In this document: positions 8,364-16,962 of the stretch, piece after piece
Numbering within the stretch: position 1 is the first letter of the stretch
Layout: each line of letters starts with the position of its first letter
From: Actinomycetota bacterium
GTDB taxonomy: Bacteria; Actinomycetota; Thermoleophilia; Gaiellales; Gaiellaceae
Assembly (NCBI GenBank): GCA_003139545.1
Contig: PLJC01000010.1
Coordinates: forward strand, 1-64,000
Direction of reading: 5' to 3'
DNA: 64,000 nt
Translations under genes and position numbers: made by a program
The notes under the pieces: generated by a model
Told to the model about the DNA's origin: nothing
What the model saw: only the letters and a program-made list of their open reading frames with translations
Database searches by the model: none

Positions 8364-9744
8364 CGTCCTGGATGAGCTTCGTGATCGACTCCTTGGCGTC
8401 GCCGAAGAGCATGACCGTCTTCGGGTTGTAGAACAGCGGGTTCTCGATGCCGGCGAAGCCCGGATTCATCGAGCGCTTGAGCACGACGACGGCCTGCGCG
8501 TCGTCGACGTTGAGGATGGGCATCCCATAGATGGGGCTGCCCGGGTTGTTGCGCGCGTCGGGATTGACGACGTCGTTGGCGCCGACGACGACCGCGACGT
8601 CCGTGCGTGAGAACTCCGGATTCGCGTCGTCCATCTCCTTCAGCTGCGTGTACGGGACGTTCGCCTCCGCGAGCAGCACGTTCATGTGCCCAGGCATGCG
8701 GCCCGCGACGGGATGGATGGCGTACGTGACCTCGACGCCTTTCGCCTCGAGCAGGTCGGCGAGCTGCCGGACGTCGTGCTGCGCCTGCGCGACCGCGAGG
8801 CCGTAGCCGGGGACGAAGACCACCTTGTGTGCGTACGCGAGCATCACGGCGACGTCCTCCGCGCTCGCCGAGCGCACAGTCCCGCCGTCGCTGCCTGCAG
8901 CAATAGCCGCGGCGCCCTCGCTCACCTGCCCGAACGCACCGAAGAGCACGTTCGCGATGGAGCGGTTCATCGCCGCGCCCATCTTGAGCGTCAGCAGGGT
9001 GCCGGACGCGCCGACGAGCATGCCGCTGACGATGAGCACGTTGTTCTCGAGCTCGAAGCCGCCGACCGCGACGGCGAGCCCCGTGAACGCGTTCAGCAGC
9101 GAGATGACGACCGGCATGTCGGCGCCGCCGATGGGGAGCACGAACATGACGCCGAAGAGCGCGCCGCCGGCGACGACCGCCCAGAGAAGCCATTGGTCTT
9201 GGACGCCGGCTGCGAGCGCGGCGCCTAGGCCGACACAGGCGGCGAGCACGGCGAGGTTGACGATCTTCTGGCCGGGATACGTGATCGGCCGCCCCTTGAT
9301 CAGCTCCTGCAGCTTCGCGAAGGCGATGAGCGAGCCGGTGAACGAGATCGCGCCGATGAGCCCTGAGAGCGCGATCGCGATGAGGATGTCGAGCGTCGGC
9401 TTGCCGGGCGGGGGGAGGAGGCGGTGTAGCTCCGCCAGCGCGATCAGCGTGGCCGCCCCTCCGCCGACGCCGTTGAACAGCGCCACCATCTGCGGGATCG
9501 CGGTCATCTTCACCCTGCGCGCGGCGAACGCACCGAAGCCGCCGCCGATGAGCATCGCGACCGCGAGCGCCCACCAGCTCGTCCCGCCCGTCTTCACCCA
9601 CGTGACGACGATCGCCAGGAGCATGCCGACGGCGCCGATCTGGTTGCCGCGCCGCGCGTGCGCCGGGTTGGAGAGGTAGCGCAGCGCGAGGATGAACGTC
9701 ACGATCGTGATCAGGTACAGCAGGTTGCTGACGTTCGTCCCCAC
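8350..9744 (-). CDS. pntB: NAD(P) transhydrogenase subunit beta
   Basis: A 464-residue membrane protein. About nine hydrophobic helices fill residues 1-270. A C-terminal NADP-binding domain follows, with KVVFVPGYGLAVAQAQH, HPVAGRMPGHMNVLLAEA and the VVGANDVVNPDA block, all hallmarks of PntB domain III. It couples hydride transfer from NADH to NADP to proton re-entry. I chose the GTG at 9744 that shares one base with the preceding stop, rather than the longer frame, because it gives the family's normal N-terminus and length. Third gene of the pntA1-A2-B operon. Confidence 0.95.
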   Translation of the reverse strand: MGTNVSNLLYLITIVTFILALRYLSNPAHARRGNQIGAVGMLLAIVVTWVKTGGTSWWALAVAMLIGGGFGAFAARRVKMTAIPQMVALFNGVGGGAATLIALAELHRLLPPPGKPTLDILIAIALSGLIGAISFTGSLIAFAKLQELIKGRPITYPGQKIVNLAVLAACVGLGAALAAGVQDQWLLWAVVAGGALFGVMFVLPIGGADMPVVISLLNAFTGLAVAVGGFELENNVLIVSGMLVGASGTLLTLKMGAAMNRSIANVLFGAFGQVSEGAAAIAAGSDGGTVRSASAEDVAVMLAYAHKVVFVPGYGLAVAQAQHDVRQLADLLEAKGVEVTYAIHPVAGRMPGHMNVLLAEANVPYTQLKEMDDANPEFSRTDVAVVVGANDVVNPDARNNPGSPIYGMPILNVDDAQAVVVLKRSMNPGFAGIENPLFYNPKTVMLFGDAKESITKLIQDVKTL

Positions 9745-10058
9745 TACTCGTCCTTCGGCTTCGGCGGCTCGCGCTTCTTGAACATCTCGAGCATCCGGTC
9801 GGTGACGACGAAGCCGCCGACGACGTTGGCCGAGCCGAGGACGACCGCCAGGAAGCCGACGATCCACATGAACGGCCCCTTGTGTCCAAGCCCGAGCACG
9901 AGCATCGCGCCGACGACGACGATGCCGTGGATCGCGTTCGTGCCCGACATCAGCGGCGTGTGCAGCAGCGTCGGCACCTTCGAGATCACCTCGAAGCCGA
10001 GGAAGATGGCGAGCACGAGGATCGTCACCTCGAACACCAAGAGCATGTTGTGACTCAT
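9744..10058 (-). CDS. pntA2: NAD(P) transhydrogenase subunit alpha 2 (membrane part)
   Basis: A 104-residue protein with three to four hydrophobic helices, including VTILVLAIFLGFEVISKVP, HTPLMSGTNAIHGIVVVGA and FLAVVLGSANVVGGFVV. This matches the separate PntA2 polypeptide of bacteria with a split alpha subunit. The ATG overlaps the end of pntA1 (ATGA), and its stop touches the pntB start, so the three genes are translationally coupled. The C-terminal tail KKREPPKPKDE is charged and cytoplasmic. Confidence 0.95.
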   Translation of the reverse strand: MSHNMLLVFEVTILVLAIFLGFEVISKVPTLLHTPLMSGTNAIHGIVVVGAMLVLGLGHKGPFMWIVGFLAVVLGSANVVGGFVVTDRMLEMFKKREPPKPKDE

Positions 10059-11143
10059 GCGGGCGCTGCCTCCTTCTTGCCGGCGACGCACGCGCCGGCG
10101 GTGATCTCGTCCGACCAATCCAGGTTGAGCTGCCCCTCGGGCGCGAGGTGCAACAGCAGCGCCTGCACGTTGCGCGAGTAGAGCGTCGACGCGTGAAACG
10201 GCATCGTCGCCGGCAGATTCGTGAGGCCGACGAGCGTGACGTTCTCGCGCACGGCGATCTCGCCCGGCACCGTGAGCTCGCAGTTGCCGCCGGTATCGGC
10301 GGCCAGGTCGACGATGACCGAGCCGGGCCGCATCGTCTTCACCGCCGAAGCCGGGATGATCTTCGGCGCGGCACGCCCGGGGACGGCGGCGGTGGTGATG
10401 ACCGCGTCGAACTCCGAGATCCGCGCCTCGAGCGCCGCCTGCTGCGCCTGCATCTCCTCGGGCGTCAGCTCGCGCGCGTAGCCGCCCTCGGCCTCCGCGC
10501 CGGTGACGCCGAGGTCGAGCCAGTTTGCGCCGAGGCTCTCGATCTGCTCGCGGACGACAGGCCGCACGTCGAAGCCGGTGACGACGGCGCCGAGTCTGCG
10601 CGCGGTCGCGATCGCCTGCAGCCCCGCGACGCCGGCGCCGATGACGAGCACCTTCGCCGGCGGAACCGTCCCGGCCGCAGTCATGAGCATCGGGAAGAAG
10701 CGGGGGAGCTGGTCGGCGGCGAGGAGCGCCGCCTTGTAGCCGCCGACCGTCGCCTGCGACGACAGCGCGTCCATCGACTGCGCACGCGTGATACGCGGGA
10801 TCGACTCCATCGCGAATGCGGTCACGCCGCGCGCCGCGATCCGCTCCACAGCAGCCGGGTCGCCGAGCGGGTCGAGGAAGCCGATCAGCAGCTGGCCGTC
10901 GTGCAGACGCGCCGTCTCCTGCTCGTCCGGCTTGCGCACCTTGACGAGGACGTCCGCGCTCCACGCGTCGCCGAACGGCACGCCGGCATCTGCGTAGGCC
11001 GCATCCGGGAAGGACGCCGCGGCGCCGGCTCCCGCCTCGACGACGACGTCGAAGCCCGCGGCCGCGAGCTTTCCCGCCGTCTCGGGCACAAGGGCGACCC
11101 TGCGCTCTCCCGGCGCCGTCTCACGCGCTACTCCGACCCGCAT
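10055..11143 (-). CDS. pntA1: NAD(P) transhydrogenase subunit alpha 1 (NAD-binding)
   Basis: A 362-residue soluble subunit of the alanine dehydrogenase/PNT family. N-terminal RETAPGERRVALVPE, the loop SMDALSSQATVGGYKAAL and the NAD Rossmann motif VLVIGAGVAGLQAIATARRL (about 166-185) are all present. Near the C-terminus are PGRAAPKIIP and AADTGGNCELT. It binds NAD(H) and passes hydride to PntB. I prefer ATG 11143, which gives the usual MRVGVARE start; a TTG lies three codons upstream. The promoter must lie in the 82-bp gap shared with the divergent dedA-type gene. Confidence 0.95.
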   Translation of the reverse strand: MRVGVARETAPGERRVALVPETAGKLAAAGFDVVVEAGAGAAASFPDAAYADAGVPFGDAWSADVLVKVRKPDEQETARLHDGQLLIGFLDPLGDPAAVERIAARGVTAFAMESIPRITRAQSMDALSSQATVGGYKAALLAADQLPRFFPMLMTAAGTVPPAKVLVIGAGVAGLQAIATARRLGAVVTGFDVRPVVREQIESLGANWLDLGVTGAEAEGGYARELTPEEMQAQQAALEARISEFDAVITTAAVPGRAAPKIIPASAVKTMRPGSVIVDLAADTGGNCELTVPGEIAVRENVTLVGLTNLPATMPFHASTLYSRNVQALLLHLAPEGQLNLDWSDEITAGACVAGKKEAAPA

Positions 11144-11225
11144 CGGTGCCAACTCTATTCAGGTCGGCGGCGGCGAGCGTGCGTGTCTTCCCCGATTCCG
11201 CCTCCGTAGACTGCCAGCGGACTCC

Positions 11226-11813
11226 GTGACGCACTTCGTTTCGCACTATGGGCTGTGGGTCGTCTTCGGGGTCGTGTTCCTCGAGGTTGCCGGCCTGCCG
11301 TTCATCCCCGGAGAGACGGCGCTCATTGCCGCGGCCGCCCTCGCATCGCAGGGCCACGGCAGCATCGGCTGGACGATCGCGCTCTCCGTCGTCGCCGCCG
11401 TTGTCGGCGCTGCGACCGGCTACGGACTCGGCCGCGCGCGGGGCCGCGAGATCCTCGCCGCGTGGCCATGGTTCGAGCGTGTCACCCGGCCCGGGGTGGA
11501 GCGATCGGACGAGTTCTTCGCCCGCCATGGCTCGAAGGCGGTCTTCCTCGGTCGGTTCGTGCCCGTTCTCCGCGCGACGCTCGGCTGGATGGCCGGAATC
11601 GGCCGTATGCCTTGGCCGCGTTTCATGGCATGGAACGTGGCGGGCGCCCTCGTCTGGGGCTGCGGCATCGGCCTCGCGGCGTACTACGCCGGTGCGGCGA
11701 TCGTGAACACCGTCCAGCGCGATGCGGCTATCGGGGTGGGCGTGATCGCCGCGATTCTGCTGGTGCTCGTAGGTCTGCATTTCCTGCGTCGGCGAATGGA
11801 GCGGACCTCCTAG
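11226..11813 (+). CDS. DedA-family membrane protein
   Basis: A 195-residue membrane protein with five to six hydrophobic segments. The SNARE-associated/DedA signature is clear: FLEVAGLPFIPGETALI near the start, then FLGRFVPVLRATLGWMAG and FMAWNVAGALVWGCG. Family members act in membrane lipid scrambling or flippase-like transport and envelope homeostasis. GTG start at 11226, divergent from pntA1. Its stop lies 36 bp before the HD-GYP gene, so the two may be co-transcribed. Confidence 0.9.
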   Translation: MTHFVSHYGLWVVFGVVFLEVAGLPFIPGETALIAAAALASQGHGSIGWTIALSVVAAVVGAATGYGLGRARGREILAAWPWFERVTRPGVERSDEFFARHGSKAVFLGRFVPVLRATLGWMAGIGRMPWPRFMAWNVAGALVWGCGIGLAAYYAGAAIVNTVQRDAAIGVGVIAAILLVLVGLHFLRRRMERTS

Positions 11814-11849
11814 AGGAAACCGGGCGCGCCCGCGGAAAACACGTCGGGC

Positions 11850-12407
11850 ATGCTCGCTTCGATCGTCCGTTGGCTCGAAGAACGCGACCAGACCGAGGGC
11901 CACGGAGCGCGCGTCGCTGCGCTGGCCGAGCCCGTCGCACGGCATCTCGGCTGGACGCCGGAGCGCATTGCAGTCCTGCGCCACGCAGCACCGATCCACG
12001 ACGTCGGTAAGCTCGTCGTACGCGCCGAAGTCTTGGTCAAGCCAGGCCCGCTGTCGGACGAGGAGCGCGACGAGATGCGTGCGCATCCGCGAGCCGGCGC
12101 GTCGCTCGTGCTGCCGCTGCGGAACGCGCGCCACATCCTTCCGTACGTGCTGCTCCACCACGAGCACTGGGACGGCTACGGCTATCCGTGCGGCCTGCGC
12201 GGGACGGCCATCCCGGTTGAAGCGAGGCTCCTCGCGGTCGCGGATGCCTTCGACGCGATGACCTCTTTACGCCCCTATCGCGCCGCCCGCATGCCGGGGG
12301 ACGCGTTCGCCGAGCTCGGCCGCGGCGCCGGCACCCAGTTCGATCCACAGATCGTCGAGTCGTTCTTCTCGGTCTGGCAGACCGAGGAGCTTCCGGTTGC
12401 GGTCTAG
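11850..12407 (+). CDS. stand-alone HD-GYP domain phosphodiesterase
   Basis: A 185-residue protein consisting of little more than an HD-GYP domain. It has HAAPIHDVGKL with the HD pair, and HHEHWDGYGYP matching the HHExxDGxGYP signature. Family members hydrolyse cyclic di-GMP to pGpG/GMP. No receiver, PAS or membrane domain is attached, so the input signal is not visible. The stop codon shares a CTAG with the stop of the opposing dehydrogenase gene. Confidence 0.88.
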   Translation: MLASIVRWLEERDQTEGHGARVAALAEPVARHLGWTPERIAVLRHAAPIHDVGKLVVRAEVLVKPGPLSDEERDEMRAHPRAGASLVLPLRNARHILPYVLLHHEHWDGYGYPCGLRGTAIPVEARLLAVADAFDAMTSLRPYRAARMPGDAFAELGRGAGTQFDPQIVESFFSVWQTEELPVAV

Positions 12408-13477
12408 ATCGCGGCCCAGACCTCGAGCTTCTGCCGCACCCGCGAAATCACTTCATCCGTGAATTCGCTCGTGCCGAGCTCGCCGCCGAGATCGGACGTG
12501 CGGGCGCCGGATGCAACGGCCTCGAGGCACGCCTCGCGCATGGCGCGGCCGGCGCGGTGACTCGCTTCGCTTCCGTGTGAGAGCAGCGCAGCGCCGGCGA
12601 GGATCATCGCCATCGGATTGGCGACGTTCTTTCCCTGGAGCGACGGCGCGGTCCCGTGCGCCGCTTCCGCCATGATCGCCGCCGGCTCGAAATCGTCCTC
12701 GAAGGCGACGAGCAAGGACTCCGATCCGGCGATCGAGCCGAAGAGCGGCAGGACGAGGTCGGAAAGGATGTCGCCGTCGCGGTTGAGCGCGGGAATGACG
12801 AGCGGCTCGCCCGTCGTCGAGAGCAGCAGTGCGAACGTCGCGTCGATCAGTTGCGGTTCGTACGGGACTTCGGGATGGCGCTCGGCCGCGAAGTCCATCT
12901 CCTCCTTGAGCATCCCCTCGTACGTCGGGCTGACCGTATATTTCGGGCCGCCGAACACCTTTGCTCCGGTTCGGTCCGCCTGGCGGAACGCGAACTCGGC
13001 GACGGCGTGGCAGATGCGCCGCTCGATGCGCTCCTTGCGGAACGCCACTTCGTCGTCGCCTTCGCCCTCGCGCCATTCCTCGGCGCCGTACGCGTCGCCG
13101 ACCGCCATCCGGACGATCGAGATCGGCGCGTACACGCCCGCGACCGGAACGACGCCCGGAATCCGCCGACCGGTGCGGACGATGACCTTGCCGCCGATCT
13201 CCTCGCGCAGGATGCGATTCGGCGAGCCGACGTCGTCGCGCTGCTCCGGGGTCACGGTTGCCGCCTTCAGCCCCAGCCCGTGCTCGCGGACGGCCGCCGC
13301 CGCTTCGAAGACGACTGCGTTCTCGGTCTTGCGGCGGCTCTCGAGCGAGAGGTCGAATCGCGGGAAATCGAGCTCGACGCCGATGACGTCGGCGGCGAGC
13401 ACCCGCAGCGACTCCTCCAGTAGCTCCTGCCCGGTCTGGTCGCCCTCGAGGACGACGATGACGTTCTCGTCGCGCAT
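12404..13477 (-). CDS. isocitrate/isopropylmalate dehydrogenase family protein
   Basis: A 357-residue beta-decarboxylating dehydrogenase. GDQTGQELLEESL near the start replaces the GDGIGPE block. Cofactor and metal motifs include NRDGDILSDL (metal-binding Asp residues) and AEAAHGTAPSLQGKNVANP (adenine-binding loop). The sequence KVFGGPKYTVSPTYEGMLKE is closer to isocitrate dehydrogenases than to LeuB. It probably oxidises isocitrate, but homologues acting on isopropylmalate or homoisocitrate cannot be excluded. ATG 13477 gives the normal N-terminus (MRDENVIVV). Divergent from the zinc-ribbon gene. Confidence 0.85.
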   Translation of the reverse strand: MRDENVIVVLEGDQTGQELLEESLRVLAADVIGVELDFPRFDLSLESRRKTENAVVFEAAAAVREHGLGLKAATVTPEQRDDVGSPNRILREEIGGKVIVRTGRRIPGVVPVAGVYAPISIVRMAVGDAYGAEEWREGEGDDEVAFRKERIERRICHAVAEFAFRQADRTGAKVFGGPKYTVSPTYEGMLKEEMDFAAERHPEVPYEPQLIDATFALLLSTTGEPLVIPALNRDGDILSDLVLPLFGSIAGSESLLVAFEDDFEPAAIMAEAAHGTAPSLQGKNVANPMAMILAGAALLSHGSEASHRAGRAMREACLEAVASGARTSDLGGELGTSEFTDEVISRVRQKLEVWAAI

Positions 13478-13634
13478 CGGCGGCCAGTGTAGTCGCGTCG
13501 CCACCCCGATTCTGCGCAAACTCCGGAGGATTTCCGACCCCGCCATTTACGGGCGGTGGCGGCCCGCCAGACCGGATTGGAGCCGGAAGAGGCAGGTCTC
13601 ATCCGGCTCCTGCATTTCGAGTAGAATTACGCCC

Positions 13635-13835
13635 ATGGCACGGAAAACCGTTCTGGTTTGCGACAACTGCAGCAAGGAAGTCGAGGAGGGGAAAGGCGCG
13701 ATGCTCCGCGTGACATACACGGACGCGCGCCGCGGCTCGAAGCAGGCCGACCTCTGCGACGACTGCGCCGGCTCGATGCCCGGCCGCGCCGTCGCGCGTC
13801 GCGGTCGCAAGCCGAAGTCCGCCGCCGCAAGCTAG
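13635..13835 (+). CDS. small zinc-ribbon protein
   Basis: A 66-residue basic protein with two CxxC knuckles (VCDNCSKE and LCDDCAGS) about 29 residues apart. This fits a single structural zinc site. The C-terminal tail RRGRKPKSAAAS is Lys/Arg/Ala-rich with an AT-hook-like RGRKPK and could bind DNA. Such tails occur in actinobacterial nucleoid proteins, but the family was not identified. A possible promoter element TAGAAT lies at 13622-13627, only a few bases upstream of the ATG, so the message may be nearly leaderless. It is followed directly by a 166-bp inverted repeat. Confidence 0.7.
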   Translation: MARKTVLVCDNCSKEVEEGKGAMLRVTYTDARRGSKQADLCDDCAGSMPGRAVARRGRKPKSAAAS

Positions 13836-13837
13836 TA

Positions 13838-14003
13838 GGGCGGCCTGGCGAAATAGTGGCTGTGTCGCAGATGGTGCGCTGGATCGGCGCGCTGCTGCGT
13901 CCTCGGTCGCGTCCGTAGCCACCGGCTACGAACGCGACCTGGGTCCTTGCATCGCATCCGCCCAGCGCATCCCTGCGACGAGCACCATTCCGCCAGGCCG
14001 CCC
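13838..14003. repeat. 166-bp imperfect inverted repeat (hairpin or MITE-like)
   Basis: The arms start and end with a perfect 13-bp inverted repeat (GGGCGGCCTGGCG / CGCCAGGCCGCCC). They share further complementary blocks of 6 (TCGCAG), 7 (GCGCTGG), 8 (GGTCGCGT) and 7 bp (CGTAGCC) in register, around an ACC loop at 13921-13923. The left arm is 83 nt and the right 80 nt. It begins two bases after the zinc-ribbon stop and ends 34 bp before addB. It could be a small non-autonomous mobile repeat, a long transcript hairpin, or both. Confidence 0.75.
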
Positions 14004-14037
14004 CGAGACTGTCGGAGACCGCCTCTACGATGGGGCG

Positions 14038-16962
14038 GTGCCGCTCAGCCTGATTGCTGGGCCTGCGAACGCGGGCAAGGTCGAGTCGCTGCTCGACCGT
14101 TATCTCGCCGCTCTCGAGCGGGAGCCCGTGCTCATCGTGCCGAACCGATCGGATGTCGAGCGCGTTCAGCGCGAGTTGCTCGCGCGCCGGCCCGCGTTGC
14201 TCGCGGGCTCGATCGGAACGTTCGACGACGTGTTCGAACGCATCGCGTACGCCGGCGACGATGCGCGGCCGCTCGTGTCACAGGCGCAGCGTGCGCTGCT
14301 CGTGCGCCGCGTGCTGTCCACCGCTGAGCTCGACCGCCTTGCCGCGTCTGCCCGCTTCGGCGGCTTCGCCGATGCGCTGCAGCAGGCGTTGAGCGAGCTC
14401 GAGTCCGGGCTGCTCGACCCCGAGCAGCTGGACGGCGATCTCTCGTCGCTCTACGCCGCGTACCGAGCCGAGCTCGACCGGCTCGGCCGCTGGGATCGCG
14501 ACCTTCTGCGCCGCGGCGCAGCGGAGCGCCTCCAGTCGGATCTCGATGCGTGGCACGGCGAGCCGGTGTTCGCGTACGGCTTCGAGGATCTCACCGGCGC
14601 GGAGTGGGCGCTGCTCGAAGCGCTCGCCGGCCGCACCGAAGTGACCGTCTCACTCCCGTATGAGCCTGGGCGTCCCGCGTTTGCGTCGCTGCGCAGGACG
14701 GCCGAGGATCTCGCGCGACTCGCCGGCGCGCGTATCGAGGAGCTGCCGCCGCGCTGGGGCGACACTGCGCAGCCGGCGCTCGCACACCTGGAGCGCGGGC
14801 TCTTCGACGACGCACCGCCCGCGCCCGTTCCGATCGACGGCGCCGTGCGCTTCTTCGAGGGCGCAGGCGCGCGCGGCGCGCTCGAGCTCGTCGGCGAGGA
14901 GCTCCTCGGCCTGCTGCGCGACGGCACGCCCGCCGAGCGCATCGGCCTCGTGTGCCCCAGCATCGAGCGCTGGCGGGCGCCGCTCGAGACCGCGCTCGGC
15001 ACGCTCGGCGTGCCGTACGCCGTCGACGGCGAGGTCCGGCTCACGCAGACGCCGTTCGGTCACTCCCTCGCATCGCTCCTGCGCTTTGCCTGGCTCGGAG
15101 GCACGCGCGGCGACCTCTTCGCGCACCTGCGCTCGCCGTTCTCGGGCGTGCCGCGCCATGCGGTCGACTTCGTCGAGGGCCGCCTGCGCGGACGGGCCGT
15201 CCAGACGCCCGAGCGCGTGGTCGAGGAGGCGGAGAAGCTCCGCGGGTCGCCGCTCCCGGCGCTGGACGAGCTCCGCGCGGCCGACGACCCGGTCGAGGCG
15301 GCGCAGGCGCTCTCCGCCCGCATGCTGCGCCACGCGTACGGCCTCGAGGGGCCGCCCGTCGGAGAGTCGTCACGACTCGACCTGCGCGCGTACGAGGCGG
15401 TCACGCGGCTGCTCGCCGAGCTCGAGCGGTGGCAGTCCCTCGCCGGCCCTCTGTCACGCGACGATCTCGTCGCCGCGCTCGACCGCCAGACGCTGCGCCC
15501 GATGCGTGGAGACGAGCCAGGCCGCGTCGCCGTCGTCGATCTCATGCGCGCGCGCACGCGCCGCTTCGACGTCGCGTTCGTGCTCGGCCTGGAGGAGGGG
15601 AGCCTGCCCCGCCGCGGCGCTGCGTCACCGTTCCTCGACGACGACGTTCGGCGCGCGCTGGACGAGCGCGGCGCGCGGCTCGAGCGGCCGGACTCGGTGA
15701 GCCGCGACCGCTATCTCTTCTACACCGCCTGCACGCGCGCGTCCGAGCGCCTGTATCTCGTGCGCGAGGCGGCTACCGACGACGGCGCGCCACGCGAGGC
15801 GAGCCCGTTCTGGGAGGAGGTGCAGACGCTCTTCGACCCGGACGACGTGCGCCGCTGGACGCGCAGGCGGCCGCTGTCGGCATTGACGTGGAAGCTCGAG
15901 GACGCGCCGACGGAGCGCGAACGTCTGCGTGCACTGGCCGAGCTCTCCGCGCGAGACGGCGACCAGGCGGCGTCGCTCGCCCGGGCGAACGGCTGGGACC
16001 GCAAGCTCGACCGCGCCGTCCGTGCCAACCGGCGGCCGACGCGGCTCGTCGATCCGAGCGTGCTCGAGCAGCTCGGCTCGCGGGGCACGTTCAACGTGAC
16101 GGAGCTCGAGCGGTTCGCGGACTGTTCGTCGGCGTGGTTCATCGACCGGCTCATCGATCCGAAGTCGATCGACGCCGAGGTCGACCCGAAGCTGCGCGGA
16201 TCGGTCGCGCACAGCGCGCTGTTCAAGTTCTTCACGCGGCTGCCCAAGGAGCTCGGCGTCGAGAAGCTCGACGAGCGCGTCGAGGACGGCGCGGTGCGGC
16301 TGATGCGCGCGTCCCTCGACGAGGCGCTGGGCGGCGTGCGCATGGAGATGACCGAGATGCAGGCGCGTGAGCTCGACCAGACGCTGTGGCGCGACCTCGA
16401 GGCGCTCGTGCACGAGGAGTGCGGCAGCGAGCTGCAGCTCGTCCCGCGCAGGTTCGAGGTCGCCTTCGGCAGCGAGCGGGCGCCGCAGGAGCTGCAACGC
16501 GGGCTCGACCTCGGCGACGGGATCACGCTGTCCGGGAAGATCGACCGCATCGACATCGACCCGTTCAGTGCGCGCGGGATCGTCCAGGACTACAAGTCGG
16601 GCAAGCACGCGCACTCGGCCGTGGAGATCGAGAAGGAGCTCCGGCTCCAGATCCCGCTGTACATGCTCGTGCTGCGCGACCTCGTCGGCATCGAGCCGCT
16701 CGGCGGCGTCTACCGCCCGCTCGCGGGCGAGCGGCGTGCGCGTGGGCTGCTGCGCAAGGAAGACGGCGAGACCTTGCCCGGCTACGTCCGCACCGACTAC
16801 CTCGACGAGGACACGTTCTGGACGGCGGTCGGGAACGCGCAGGAAACGGCACGCCGCCTCGCCGGCCGGATCCGCACCGGCGACGTCGAGCACGACCCGC
16901 GCGGCGGCGATTGCCCGCCTTGGTGCGACCTGTGGCCGATGTGCAGGGTGGAGCGCGCGTGA
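14038..16962 (+). CDS. addB: AddB-like helicase-nuclease subunit
   Basis: A 974-residue protein. A degenerate helicase-like region starts with LIAGPANAGKVESLLDRYL. A C-terminal PD-(D/E)XK nuclease domain carries GKIDRIDIDP and VQDYKSGK, with YMLVLRDLVG behind it. Cysteines at FADCSSAWF and CPPWCDLWPMC are placed like the four ligands of the AddB iron-sulfur cluster. With AddA it would resect double-strand breaks and generate 3' tails for RecA. GTG start; the stop overlaps the addA start (GTGA). The Walker A residues are modified (GPANAGKV), as usual for AddB. Confidence 0.85.
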   Translation: MPLSLIAGPANAGKVESLLDRYLAALEREPVLIVPNRSDVERVQRELLARRPALLAGSIGTFDDVFERIAYAGDDARPLVSQAQRALLVRRVLSTAELDRLAASARFGGFADALQQALSELESGLLDPEQLDGDLSSLYAAYRAELDRLGRWDRDLLRRGAAERLQSDLDAWHGEPVFAYGFEDLTGAEWALLEALAGRTEVTVSLPYEPGRPAFASLRRTAEDLARLAGARIEELPPRWGDTAQPALAHLERGLFDDAPPAPVPIDGAVRFFEGAGARGALELVGEELLGLLRDGTPAERIGLVCPSIERWRAPLETALGTLGVPYAVDGEVRLTQTPFGHSLASLLRFAWLGGTRGDLFAHLRSPFSGVPRHAVDFVEGRLRGRAVQTPERVVEEAEKLRGSPLPALDELRAADDPVEAAQALSARMLRHAYGLEGPPVGESSRLDLRAYEAVTRLLAELERWQSLAGPLSRDDLVAALDRQTLRPMRGDEPGRVAVVDLMRARTRRFDVAFVLGLEEGSLPRRGAASPFLDDDVRRALDERGARLERPDSVSRDRYLFYTACTRASERLYLVREAATDDGAPREASPFWEEVQTLFDPDDVRRWTRRRPLSALTWKLEDAPTERERLRALAELSARDGDQAASLARANGWDRKLDRAVRANRRPTRLVDPSVLEQLGSRGTFNVTELERFADCSSAWFIDRLIDPKSIDAEVDPKLRGSVAHSALFKFFTRLPKELGVEKLDERVEDGAVRLMRASLDEALGGVRMEMTEMQARELDQTLWRDLEALVHEECGSELQLVPRRFEVAFGSERAPQELQRGLDLGDGITLSGKIDRIDIDPFSARGIVQDYKSGKHAHSAVEIEKELRLQIPLYMLVLRDLVGIEPLGGVYRPLAGERRARGLLRKEDGETLPGYVRTDYLDEDTFWTAVGNAQETARRLAGRIRTGDVEHDPRGGDCPPWCDLWPMCRVERA

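Noticed and set aside
11821-11832. CGGGCGCGCCCG palindrome after the DedA gene as a terminator
   Set aside because: Too short, no T run, and the next gene follows at once in the same direction.
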